NCBI RefSeq assembly: GCF_900113375.1
Contig: NZ_FOPC01000001.1
Location: 1-64,000, forward strand
Source of the DNA: Algoriphagus hitonicola
Lineage (GTDB): Bacteria; Bacteroidota; Bacteroidia; Cytophagales; Cyclobacteriaceae
Direction of reading: 5' to 3'
Length of the DNA stretch: 64,000 nt
Part shown: piece after piece, positions 1-7,897 of the stretch
Layout: every line of letters begins with the position of its first letter
Position numbering within the stretch: position 1 is the stretch's first letter
Made by a program: the position numbers and the translations under genes
Notes under the pieces: model-generated
The model's database searches: none
The model's input: the letters and a program-made list of their open reading frames with translations, nothing else
Told to the model about the DNA's origin: nothing

Positions 1-21
1 ATAGATAAATGAGCTTTCATT

Positions 22-57
22 AAAAAAACCTTCCGAGGGTTAAAATCCTTCGGAAGG
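22..57 (-). terminator. Rho-independent terminator of the yfhO-slyD operon
   Basis: On the minus strand CCTTCCGAAGG and CCCTCGGAAGG form an 11-bp stem with one mismatch, followed by a run of seven T. It lies about 40 nt after the slyD stop codon. Confidence 0.8.
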
Positions 58-95
58 TAAAGATGATATTCTTCTGATTACAACGGTTAAACTTC

Positions 96-626
96 CTACT
101 CTTCTTCTCCGTTTTCCCCGTGCACATGTCCATGTGCGATTTCATCAGGTGTGGCTTCCCTAACTTCGATGACGGTCCCTTCAAAATGCAAATCAAAACC
201 TACCAAAGGATGGTTGAAATCCAACAAGACACTTTCTCCCAAATCCTTCAATACTTTGGCCTGCATCGGATAGCCATTTTCATCCATCAAAGGCAAAAAT
301 TCCCCTTCCTTAACCATGTCTTCGGAGAATCCTCGTTCCTGCGAAAATTGACTTTTGGGTAGATTGACCAATAGCTCATCATCCGGTTCGCCATAGGCTT
401 CCTGAACGGATAAGCTAAAAGAAAAACCATCTCCTTCCTTCTTTCCATTAAGCAATTCCTCAAATCGCTCAGGAAGTCCACTCTGACCAAAAAGAAAATA
501 AAAAGGATCTTCCTCGTCCCTAACCTCCACACTGAAGGGGACTGATTCGATATCGTCTTCAATTTTGCTGACTTTGAGTTCGTAGGTCAAGCCCACTACT
601 GCGTTTTCTTGAATTTTCATGTTCAT
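96..626 (-). CDS. slyD: FKBP-type peptidyl-prolyl cis-trans isomerase, SlyD-like
   Basis: The product should isomerise Xaa-Pro bonds and act as a cytoplasmic folding helper. The 176-aa protein has the SlyD layout: an FKBP half, a flap insertion containing AYGEPDDE (about residues 77-84), and the diagnostic return strand VLLDFNHPLVG near residue 137. The C-terminus holds only a short HGHVHGE patch, far less than the long metal-binding tail of enterobacterial SlyD, so nickel storage is doubtful. The first ATG (626) directly follows the TAA of the methyltransferase gene; a second ATG lies at 620 and either could be used. It is the last gene of a three-gene minus-strand operon that ends in a hairpin at 22-57. 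Confidence 0.9.
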   Translation of the reverse strand: MNMKIQENAVVGLTYELKVSKIEDDIESVPFSVEVRDEEDPFYFLFGQSGLPERFEELLNGKKEGDGFSFSLSVQEAYGEPDDELLVNLPKSQFSQERGFSEDMVKEGEFLPLMDENGYPMQAKVLKDLGESVLLDFNHPLVGFDLHFEGTVIEVREATPDEIAHGHVHGENGEEE

Positions 627-1343
627 TTAATTGATAATTCCATTTCGTAACCGGATGCTTATCCGCTCCTTTAATACCTCCCATTTACTTCTTGGAGTTG
701 ATTTTTGAAGGGGTTTACTGGCACGAAACACAAAATATTGATAGTCTTTTTCTTGGTAGAAAAGGGCATAGGTCTCCATTTTTTCCAAATAAAAACCAGC
801 CTCAGAAATGCTTTTGATCAGATCTCCGGAATCCAGAGGTTGATCGATGACTTGCAGCTTTTCGGGTTCATTTTCGATCATCCATTGCAAATATCTCGGG
901 GAAGGAATGTGAACGAAAATCACCGAATCCTGATGAGAATGTGCTTGGATATTCTGAAAAAGTCTGCGATGCTGATCGACCGGAATATGTTCCAATACGT
1001 CCGGAAATACAAAAAAATCATAGTGCTGACCTGGCTTGCTAAAATCAGACATATCCGAGACTTCAAATTGAAGATTGGATTGATCCGCCCAGATTTTCTG
1101 CGCCTTCCCGATGCTTTCGGGACTGATGTCCACAGCAAGGACGTCCCCGTTTTTTACTTGATTGGCGAGGAGATGGGATACCGTGCCTATTCCGCAGCCC
1201 ACCTCAAGGACCCGGTGATGAGGTTTTAGTCCAGCCTTCATCACCTTATCCAAAATGCTCAAATGGCGGGAATTAATACCGGTTTTTTCCTGCTTTTCAG
1301 AAAACTGATCATAAAAGCTGACGACTTTATCCTTTTCTTCCAT
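627..1343 (-). CDS. class I SAM-dependent methyltransferase
   Basis: A SAM-binding Rossmann methyltransferase of 238 aa from the ATG at 1343. Motif I is VLEVGCGIG (about residues 45-53), followed by the acidic strand VLAVDIS, and then FFVFPDVLEHIP, the post-motif region common in Methyltransf_11/UbiG-like enzymes. The substrate cannot be read from the sequence. An in-frame GTG at 1370 would add nine residues and lengthen the overlap with the yfhO stop from 17 to 44 nt; I prefer the ATG. It sits between yfhO and slyD on the same strand and is probably co-transcribed. The name UbiG/COQ5-like would be a guess. Confidence 0.85.
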   Translation of the reverse strand: MEEKDKVVSFYDQFSEKQEKTGINSRHLSILDKVMKAGLKPHHRVLEVGCGIGTVSHLLANQVKNGDVLAVDISPESIGKAQKIWADQSNLQFEVSDMSDFSKPGQHYDFFVFPDVLEHIPVDQHRRLFQNIQAHSHQDSVIFVHIPSPRYLQWMIENEPEKLQVIDQPLDSGDLIKSISEAGFYLEKMETYALFYQEKDYQYFVFRASKPLQKSTPRSKWEVLKERISIRLRNGIIN

Positions 1344-3741
1344 ACTGATTTTTGTAAGTGAAAAAGGCACCCGCTATCAAACCTAAGGCGATTAAATATT
1401 GGAAAATGACCATCGGAACCTTCGTCGCGGTATAGCTGCCGGGCGAAAATTGAAATAAAATCTCATGGCTACCCGTAGGCACCTCTAGTCCGCGCAAAAG
1501 GTAATTGACTCGTAAAATATCCACTTCTTCTCCATCGATAGTAGCTTTCCATCCCTCGGGGTAGAAAATCTCTGAAAAAACCACCAATCCACCCGTATCC
1601 ATATCGGCTTGGTAGCGGAGTTCATTGGGTCCGTTTGCCTGAAGACTGACCGTGCCACTTCCTTCATTGACTTGTCCTTGACTTTCTGCGAAAGTTGCTT
1701 GGGTTTTGGTATCGATTTCTCCGATTTGTTGGATTTCTTCTTCGTTGGAACTGACCGAAATGATCTCTGAGGGAACCCAAGCCGGTCCATTCGCCTCCGG
1801 GTTTTCAAAAACCGAATTGGCATCCTGACCAGCAATTAGATATTTCGTGTTGAGCATGTTGATGACTCCAATCCCGTTCCAATCAAAATCACCTTCCTGT
1901 GCTTTGGCTATAAATCCCTCCATTTCGGGCTGAAGCTGGTAATCAATCAAATCCTGATAACGTCGCAATTTGGCACCATGATAGCCTCCCAAACTGTAAA
2001 AACGATAGCTCGTTCGTGCGCCTTGAGTGAGAGATTCTCCTAAATTTAAGACTCTAAAATATCCCTCATCGGCTCCGATTTTTTGCTCGGCTGGAGTTTC
2101 GGCAAAAAACTGTCTCGCCGGATTTCCCTGAAATGATTCAGCATTGAGGTATTTTCGGTTTTCGACCCAAAGATCACCGATCACCAAGGCAGTGAGTGAC
2201 AATCCTAAAACGGTATGAGAGAGTTTTTCTTTTAAAGTAAAATAAATCAGAGCAAAAGCTGCGATAACCAAAATCAGACTTTTCCAGGCTGAAGCAGATA
2301 ATAATTCTTTTCGATCTTTTTGAATCGCAGAAGCCAACCAATCGGGCAAATTAGCATCTACAGCTGCATCAAATCGGAAAAATGCTCCACCAGCCACGGC
2401 CAATATCAAAAGCAAACCGCCAACGGTAGCTCCTGAAATCAAAAGTGGTTTGAGTTCTTTTCGCTCCAGCAATCGCTCCAGCGAAATCATCCCAAGTACG
2501 GGAATCGCAAAAAGCGTCATGCCCAGAGCCATCGAAACTGCACGGAATTTATTGTAGCCTGGGAGAATGTCAAATAGCAGGTAATTGAACCAGGAAAGGT
2601 TTTTTCCCCAGCTCAGCATCAAGGAGAAAATGATGATGGTACCGAAGGCGATCAAGCTTTCCTTGGGTGCTGCCCAAATTCCGAGAATGGCTAAAAAAAC
2701 AAGGATAACCCCACCATAAATCGGGCCTCCCGTAAACGGCTGATCTCCCCAGTAAGTTGGCGCTCCTTGAAGGAAACCCCGGGCCTGTGCATTGTCCACA
2801 CCATTGCTGCGCAATGCTTGACCGGAATTAGAATCGGATTCCAGCGAAGTTTGGCTCCCTCCTCCGTAGAAATTTGGGATGAGTAGGGTCAAGGTTTCGA
2901 GCTTGCCATTGGACCAGCTGAAGGCGTAATCCTTATCCAATCCTCCGGATTCCGTTTCCAAAGTCGCCTCACCTCTTGTGGAGTAAGGACTGTATTCCAA
3001 GGCAGTGGCCAATCTTCCCATATTTCCACCGACAGCCAAAATCGCCCCTAGGATCAGAAAAAGAAATGTTTTTGCCAATTGAGCCAGACTGTCTTTTTTC
3101 CAGTCAAAAACCAACCGTACTACTACATAGATTACCGAAGTGAGTAGGGTGTAGTAGGTGATTTGGAGATGGTTGAATTTGAGCTGAAGCAAAAGCCCTA
3201 AAGCTAATAATGCGGCTCCGAGTAGGTGTTTTTTCTCAAAAGCCAGATGAATTCCTGCAATGATCAGCGGGATAAGACAAACCGCCCAGATTTTGGCATT
3301 GTGACCTGCTTCCAACGAAAGCAAATTATAGGTATTAAAAGTGAAGGCAATGGATCCTACAATTGCCAAAAGCGGTCGAACCCGAAAACTCAACAATAAA
3401 ACATACATCCCGAGCATTCCAAAAAAGAGGCCATTGATCGGGTGGGGAAGACCTAATGTGAGTACCGAAACCAAGGCATTGGTTATGTCTCCTGGAAACT
3501 CCAGGCTGATAAAATAAGCGGGCATTCCCCCAAACATGGAATTGGTCCAAAGGGCTTGTTCTCCCGTATTCTCCCGATAGTCAAGCACTTCCTTTGCTGA
3601 GCCTTCCCACTGGAGAATATCGTTTTGAAAGATGACCTTCCCCTCAAAAACGAGGGGAGAAAAGTAAAACACTACCAAAAGGTAAAAAACCGCAATCCCG
3701 ATAAAATGGGGCAAAACTTCTTTTTGAAAATTCAACTGCAT
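1327..3741 (-). CDS. YfhO family polytopic membrane protein
   Basis: An 804-aa integral membrane protein with many hydrophobic segments from residue 11 to about 510 and a soluble C-terminal part carrying FFAETPAEQKIGADEGYFRVL and YFYPEGW-type motifs. The layout matches the YfhO family (PF09586), whose fold resembles GT-C glycosyltransferases. In Gram-positive bacteria YfhO-type proteins glycosylate lipoteichoic acid. The role in Bacteroidota is not established; sugar transfer to an envelope lipid or polymer is an inference. Conserved acidic residues early on (QNDILQWEGS, residues 39-48) suit a GT-C catalytic loop. It is the first gene of the operon, divergent from ffh. Confidence 0.85.
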   Translation of the reverse strand: MQLNFQKEVLPHFIGIAVFYLLVVFYFSPLVFEGKVIFQNDILQWEGSAKEVLDYRENTGEQALWTNSMFGGMPAYFISLEFPGDITNALVSVLTLGLPHPINGLFFGMLGMYVLLLSFRVRPLLAIVGSIAFTFNTYNLLSLEAGHNAKIWAVCLIPLIIAGIHLAFEKKHLLGAALLALGLLLQLKFNHLQITYYTLLTSVIYVVVRLVFDWKKDSLAQLAKTFLFLILGAILAVGGNMGRLATALEYSPYSTRGEATLETESGGLDKDYAFSWSNGKLETLTLLIPNFYGGGSQTSLESDSNSGQALRSNGVDNAQARGFLQGAPTYWGDQPFTGGPIYGGVILVFLAILGIWAAPKESLIAFGTIIIFSLMLSWGKNLSWFNYLLFDILPGYNKFRAVSMALGMTLFAIPVLGMISLERLLERKELKPLLISGATVGGLLLILAVAGGAFFRFDAAVDANLPDWLASAIQKDRKELLSASAWKSLILVIAAFALIYFTLKEKLSHTVLGLSLTALVIGDLWVENRKYLNAESFQGNPARQFFAETPAEQKIGADEGYFRVLNLGESLTQGARTSYRFYSLGGYHGAKLRRYQDLIDYQLQPEMEGFIAKAQEGDFDWNGIGVINMLNTKYLIAGQDANSVFENPEANGPAWVPSEIISVSSNEEEIQQIGEIDTKTQATFAESQGQVNEGSGTVSLQANGPNELRYQADMDTGGLVVFSEIFYPEGWKATIDGEEVDILRVNYLLRGLEVPTGSHEILFQFSPGSYTATKVPMVIFQYLIALGLIAGAFFTYKNQYGRKG

Positions 3742-3860
3742 GGATGGTGATTTTCGTCGATAATTCAGAATCTCCGCAAATTAGGAATTAAAAGGCAAAC
3801 CCTCGCCCACATTGCCTCAGATTACGAAGTATTCCCCTTTCCTACGCCCGTGAAATTCAT

Positions 3861-3868
3861 TACTTTTG
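3861..3868 (+). promoter_or_regulatory. -7 box of the ffh promoter
   Basis: TACTTTTG matches the Bacteroidota primary-sigma -7 consensus TAnnTTTG exactly and lies 22 nt before the ffh ATG, giving a short leader. The -33 element is weak. Confidence 0.6.
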
Positions 3869-3890
3869 CAGGAAATAGCGGAAAAACCAC

Positions 3891-5228
3891 ATGTTTGATA
3901 ATTTAAGTTTGAAACTGGACCGGGCCTTCAAAACTCTGAAAGGAACGGGAAAAATTACCGAAATCAACGTTGCCACCACGGTCAAGGAAATCCGAAGAGC
4001 CTTGATTGACGCTGACGTTAACTATAAAGTAGCCAAAGAAGTCACCGATAAAATCAAAACTGAGGCCCTAGGCCGGGATGTATTGATTTCTGTTTCACCA
4101 GGGCAGCTTTTGGTTAAAATCACCCAAGAGGAACTGACCAAACTCATGGGTGGATCCAAGGTGGATATCAAACTCAGCGGTGATCCTGCCGTTATTTTAA
4201 TTTCTGGTTTGCAGGGTTCGGGTAAAACGACTTTTACCGGGAAACTCGGTGCGTTTCTGAAAAAACAAGGTCGACAAGTCCTGTTGGTAGCCTGCGATAT
4301 TTACCGACCTGCGGCCATTGATCAGTTGAAAGTATTGGGAGAGCAAATTGGCGTGGAAGTCTATGCTGAGCCAGAAAATAAAAATGCCATTGAAATTGCC
4401 AATAATGCCATTGCCTATGCCAAGAAAACAGGCAAGAAAACGGTAGTGGTCGATACGGCGGGTCGATTGGCAGTGGATGAACAGATGATGAATGAGATCG
4501 AGGCGCTGAAAAAAGCCTTGAATCCATCTGAGACACTTTTTGTCGTGGACTCTATGACCGGTCAGGATGCGGTGAACACGGCGAAGACCTTTGACGAGCG
4601 CTTGGATTTTGATGGAGTGGTTTTGACCAAACTTGATGGTGATACCCGAGGGGGTGCAGCGATTTCCATTCGCCATGTAGTCGAAAAGCCGATCAAATTC
4701 ATCTCTACCGGTGAGAAGATGGAAAATCTTGACGTGTTCCACCCCGATCGAATGGCCCAGCGAATCCTCGGCATGGGAGATGTGATCTCCTTAGTTGAGC
4801 GTGCGCAGCAGTCCTTTGATGAGGATGAAGCCAAGCGGATCAATTCCAAGATCCGAAAGAATAATTTCGACTTTGAAGATTTCCTTTCACAGCTGGAGCA
4901 GGTCAAAAAGATGGGGAATATCAAAGACTTGATGGGGATGATTCCCGGAATGGGCAAAGCCATGAAAGGCATGGATATCGATGATGATTCCTTCAAGCCG
5001 ATCGAGGCGATTATCCGAAGTATGACTCCACTGGAGCGGCAAAATCCTGATGTCATCGACGGAAGCCGAAGAAAGCGCATCGCCGCAGGCTCGGGTCGCA
5101 ATATCACTGAAGTGAACAATCTGATGAAGCAGTTTTCGGATATGCGCAAGCTCATGAAGCAGATGAACAAAATGGGTGGAGCCAAAGCAGCCATGAGTAG
5201 AATCATGCCCGGAATGGGAAGAAAATAA
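3891..5228 (+). CDS. ffh: signal recognition particle protein Ffh
   Basis: Ffh is the GTPase subunit of the SRP; it binds signal sequences and 4.5S RNA and delivers nascent chains to FtsY. At 445 aa it has the full N-G-M layout. The N domain (1-95) is followed by the G domain with P-loop GLQGSGKTT (106-114), DTAGR (188-192) and TKLDGD (246-251). The Met-rich M domain from about 300 contains MGNIKDLMGMIPGMG and ends in MSRIMPGMGRK. The gene is monocistronic, divergent from yfhO, with a TAnnTTTG promoter and a strong terminator. No frame defects were seen. Confidence 0.98.
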   Translation: MFDNLSLKLDRAFKTLKGTGKITEINVATTVKEIRRALIDADVNYKVAKEVTDKIKTEALGRDVLISVSPGQLLVKITQEELTKLMGGSKVDIKLSGDPAVILISGLQGSGKTTFTGKLGAFLKKQGRQVLLVACDIYRPAAIDQLKVLGEQIGVEVYAEPENKNAIEIANNAIAYAKKTGKKTVVVDTAGRLAVDEQMMNEIEALKKALNPSETLFVVDSMTGQDAVNTAKTFDERLDFDGVVLTKLDGDTRGGAAISIRHVVEKPIKFISTGEKMENLDVFHPDRMAQRILGMGDVISLVERAQQSFDEDEAKRINSKIRKNNFDFEDFLSQLEQVKKMGNIKDLMGMIPGMGKAMKGMDIDDDSFKPIEAIIRSMTPLERQNPDVIDGSRRKRIAAGSGRNITEVNNLMKQFSDMRKLMKQMNKMGGAKAAMSRIMPGMGRK

Positions 5229-5255
5229 AGGCTGAAGTAAAAAGTCAAAAATAGG

Positions 5256-5288
5256 AAAACCCCGGTCTGAGAGGATCGGGGTTTTTTT
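5256..5288 (+). terminator. ffh terminator
   Basis: AAAACCCCGG pairs with TCGGGGTTTT around a GAGAG-type loop and is followed by a T run. It is nearly the same sequence as the terminator at 7769-7799. Confidence 0.85.
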
Positions 5289-5415
5289 ATAGATTTTTTC
5301 ATAAATAAAAAAAGGGTGTAAGTAATTCGACTAACTATTTTATGATTTTTTTCTTGGATTTTTCGATTGAAAACTATTTTTTGCGATTGTTAAACTTTTA
5401 ATAAATATGTTTTAT

Positions 5416-5440
5416 AAACCAAACCAAACCAAACCAAACC
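5416..5440 (+). repeat. (AAACC)5 pentanucleotide tandem repeat
   Basis: Five perfect copies of AAACC are followed by AAAA. The tract lies between an ATG at 5407 and the first codons of the lipoprotein gene. A 5-nt unit changes reading frame with every copy gained or lost. With five copies the ATG at 5407 is out of frame with the lipoprotein and ends at TGA 5470; with four or seven copies it would be in frame. Confidence 0.95.
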
Positions 5441-5468
5441 AAAATTTAATTGGAAGGGTGTATGGGCA

Positions 5469-6899
5469 GTGATGCTGGGTGTATTGCTGCTATCTTCCTG
5501 CCTGGAAGATGAAAATGAGCAAGCTTTTCAAAAAATCAATCCTGAGATTGAAGCAGCCAAAAGCTGGTATGAAAGCTTTGATAAGGAGTATCAATCCGTT
5601 GGAAACGCTAGACAATCGTCTAGAGCTAAAGGCAAGCCTGATTGGAGTCAATCCAAGATTTACCGACAAGCTGATGGAAAGAAAGTCATCGAAGTAAGGT
5701 TTGATTTTGAGCAAATTGACATTCCCAGTCATTTGAAAACGGAAGCATTGTCTAGAAATTCGGTGCTTCAAACCTTGCTGCTGTACCCAAAAGAAAATGG
5801 AACTTATATTCCTTATTTTTTGGTCATTTATCCTGATGACCCAAATTTCCAATTTGAGCAGGAGGATTTTCATCGGGGTGCTTATCAATCTATTCCCGAA
5901 GATTTTTCCGGCGTTTATCGATTCTACCGATGGAACGGTAATTTTATTGGGGGATGGCGTATAAAGAATGGAGTCAAAACTCACCGATTAAAAGAACTCA
6001 AATCAAAAACCACCAGTAAATCCTCGAGAATTTCATCAGGTACACTTTATTGTTATGTAATAGAGATGACATGGTACACCTACACTTGTTTTGAAGGGAT
6101 TGGCTGTACTACTCCCGAGGAAGATGGTCGAGATATCACCGGAGTTGAGTGCGAATATGTTTTAGCTCCTCCTTCACCCATAGATCCTGATACAGGTGGT
6201 GGGGGAGGAGGTACTCCGCCAAGCGGTAATGAATGTGAGCAACCTGAAGGGAATATTTTGGATGTACCTGTAGAGTGTGAGGAGGAGGATGAAGAAGAAG
6301 AGGAATTGTTTAAAATAGAGAATAATGTTAGGAATATCTGCATTCGAGGCCCTGTGCAGGAGGCAATTTCTCAAGATTTTAAGACTCAAATTTCAGATAT
6401 TATCCAATCTTGTTTTGCTCAATCAGAGAATGTGAACATAACAATTATTGATGTTGATCATCTACCTAACGATATAGATGGAACACATAGTGGTTTTGGG
6501 GTAAATGGAAATTGGGATCTGACTATTAAGTTAAATAGGAATATTCTTCAAAATTCCTCTAAAGAGTACATTATGGCAACAGTTTTTCATGAATTTCTTC
6601 ATGCCTATTTTACTTTAGTCCTTGATGAAGATTTAGGTGGAGATTCTAATGAGCATAGACTTATGGCAAGTCAATATTTGGATACATTATCCCAAACTTT
6701 AATGAATATTTTTGGAATGGGTTTAAATGAAGCAAAAGCCTTGTCTTGGGGAGGACTAGAAGAAACTCTAAATTTTGATTTGGTTCCAAACTTCATTAAA
6801 TATGGAGAGGATGGAACAGGTAATACAGAGGGGATTTATTTTGAAAATAGAATGCATAGATCTGGTCAAAAGGGAACAAAATGCGCGCCTTTATTTTAG
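5469..6899 (+). CDS. putative lipoprotein with HExxH metallopeptidase-like motif (possibly phase-variable)
   Basis: I do not recognise the family. The 476-aa frame begins at GTG 5469 or ATG 5472 with the very short run LGVLLLSSC, a lipobox lacking a charged n-region. The open frame continues upstream through the (AAACC)5 tract to a TAA at 5415, without a start codon. The charged n-region is encoded from the ATG at 5407 in another frame. The middle holds a Gly-rich linker (PDTGGGGGGTPP), a Cys-bearing part and an acidic run. Near residues 374-378 HEFLH, with ATVF before and AYF after, fits a zinc metallopeptidase helix; NEHRLMA follows about 20 residues later. It overlaps the next gene by 19 nt. 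A secreted, outer-membrane-anchored peptidase is an inference. Confidence 0.7.
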   Translation: MMLGVLLLSSCLEDENEQAFQKINPEIEAAKSWYESFDKEYQSVGNARQSSRAKGKPDWSQSKIYRQADGKKVIEVRFDFEQIDIPSHLKTEALSRNSVLQTLLLYPKENGTYIPYFLVIYPDDPNFQFEQEDFHRGAYQSIPEDFSGVYRFYRWNGNFIGGWRIKNGVKTHRLKELKSKTTSKSSRISSGTLYCYVIEMTWYTYTCFEGIGCTTPEEDGRDITGVECEYVLAPPSPIDPDTGGGGGGTPPSGNECEQPEGNILDVPVECEEEDEEEEELFKIENNVRNICIRGPVQEAISQDFKTQISDIIQSCFAQSENVNITIIDVDHLPNDIDGTHSGFGVNGNWDLTIKLNRNILQNSSKEYIMATVFHEFLHAYFTLVLDEDLGGDSNEHRLMASQYLDTLSQTLMNIFGMGLNEAKALSWGGLEETLNFDLVPNFIKYGEDGTGNTEGIYFENRMHRSGQKGTKCAPLF

Positions 6900-7360
6900 C
6901 AGTAATTCAACTCATAGTGATTCTTGATGCTTACTCTCAAGAGATTACAAAAAGTGTCTATATCCAAGATTTCAATAACGTTTTAATCAGAGAGGTCGTT
7001 TTAAAAATTCATCCATCTGATTCGAATAAAAGGTACTTAGGATACACTTTACTAGTTTTTATATCCCAAGATGAAAAAGTGAAAGTATCCAAACTTGAAA
7101 GCTCTTTTGGTATAGATATTCAACCAATTGATGAGAAAATGCAAGAGAATTTCACCAAGAATTTAGCAAATATTGACTTAACTATGTTCAAGGGCTGTTT
7201 ATTGGTATATCCCATTTTGGTAAAAATGCACAGATCGCTTAAATTGGAGGATAATCTGGAGGAGGGGATTAAAAGTATGGTACCACTTGTAAAGTTTGAG
7301 GGGATCGATTGTGCTCAATTCCAGGAGCCATTAATCGTGTCTGGGAGGAGAGGAAGCTAA
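6881..7360 (+). CDS. hypothetical secreted protein
   Basis: A 159-aa protein of no family I recognise. Residues 1-19 form a signal peptide with ILAVIQLIVILDAYS before the probable cut, so export is likely. The mature part is a mix of predicted strands and charged loops (YIQDFNNVLIREVVLKIHPSD) with two cysteines (GCLLVYP and GIDCAQF). The ATG lies inside the 3' end of the HExxH lipoprotein gene, overlapping it by 19 nt in another frame, which indicates translational coupling. A partner role for the upstream protein is possible but unsupported. Confidence 0.65.
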   Translation: MRAFILAVIQLIVILDAYSQEITKSVYIQDFNNVLIREVVLKIHPSDSNKRYLGYTLLVFISQDEKVKVSKLESSFGIDIQPIDEKMQENFTKNLANIDLTMFKGCLLVYPILVKMHRSLKLEDNLEEGIKSMVPLVKFEGIDCAQFQEPLIVSGRRGS

Positions 7361-7384
7361 TATTGCGACGAAAATTTATCCTTT

Positions 7385-7735
7385 ATGTCAAAATTAAAAT
7401 TACTAGCGATTTTTGTTTTATTCATCACTAGCTCCTGCCTTAGGACCACTGATGAGAAGTGTACTTCAATCCTTACTTCTGAAACCCAATTTCAGGATTC
7501 TATTCCCAGTGGGCTAAAGATGGATGATGGGATTTATGCAGTTTCAATAAAACTGAAGGGAAAGCTTGAAAATGAAATTCAATTCAATGAATTCTCCATT
7601 CCTGCTGGAAGTGTGGATACCCTGATCACGAATCGAGATCAGTATAGTCCTACCTTCCATTATACCATTTTAAATGAGGAGGGAGGGAATGTTGATCTGG
7701 ATATTTGTGTTGGGTTTTCCTATTCACCCTTGTGA
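7385..7735 (+). CDS. hypothetical small lipoprotein
   Basis: A 116-aa protein with a clear lipoprotein signal: MSKLKL, a hydrophobic stretch, then ITSSC with the acceptor Cys at residue 18. The rest is short and probably beta-rich (GIYAVSIKLKGKLENEIQFNEFSIPAG). It is the third gene of the co-oriented 5469-7735 cluster, 24 nt after its neighbour and just before a terminator. No homologous family is recognised. Confidence 0.65.
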   Translation: MSKLKLLAIFVLFITSSCLRTTDEKCTSILTSETQFQDSIPSGLKMDDGIYAVSIKLKGKLENEIQFNEFSIPAGSVDTLITNRDQYSPTFHYTILNEEGGNVDLDICVGFSYSPL

Positions 7736-7768
7736 TTTGAAAATTTGCCGAATTAATAGAAATCAATC

Positions 7769-7799
7769 AAAACCCGGTCTTAAAGGATCGGGTTTTTTT
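7769..7799 (+). terminator. terminator of the 5469-7735 cluster
   Basis: AAAACCCGG pairs with CGGGTTTT around TCTTAAAGGAT and is followed by T7. The sequence nearly duplicates the ffh terminator at 5256-5288. Confidence 0.85.
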
Positions 7800-7846
7800 G
7801 GTGCGCGATTTTCTAAATTTGTTCTTTGCGAAAAACAAAGTTAAAA

Positions 7847-7897
7847 ATTGTTTTTTATAGAAAACAAAATGTATTTTTGTTCTGTATAAAAAACAAT
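7847..7897 (+). promoter_or_regulatory. 13-bp inverted repeat abutting the ATPase start codon
   Basis: ATTGTTTTTTATA (7847-7859) and TATAAAAAACAAT (7885-7897) are perfect reverse complements. The second arm ends directly before the ATG at 7898. Imperfect AAAACAAA/TTTTTGTT boxes fill the centre, and another lies just upstream (7831-7840). It could be an operator or an mRNA hairpin that limits translation. Confidence 0.55.

Noticed and set aside
5407..5472. 21-codon ORF from ATG 5407 as a separate leader peptide gene
   Set aside because: It is better explained as the out-of-frame start of the lipoprotein gene across the AAACC tract, although a leader peptide cannot be fully excluded.
6174..6215. 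GGTGGG-rich tract as a further phase-variable repeat
   Set aside because: It is an imperfect Gly-codon run in frame within a linker; unit changes would be multiples of three and only alter length.
6080..6343. Antisense ORF with a long Ser run
   Set aside because: It is the reverse complement of the Glu/Gly-rich low-complexity part of the lipoprotein gene; no independent support.
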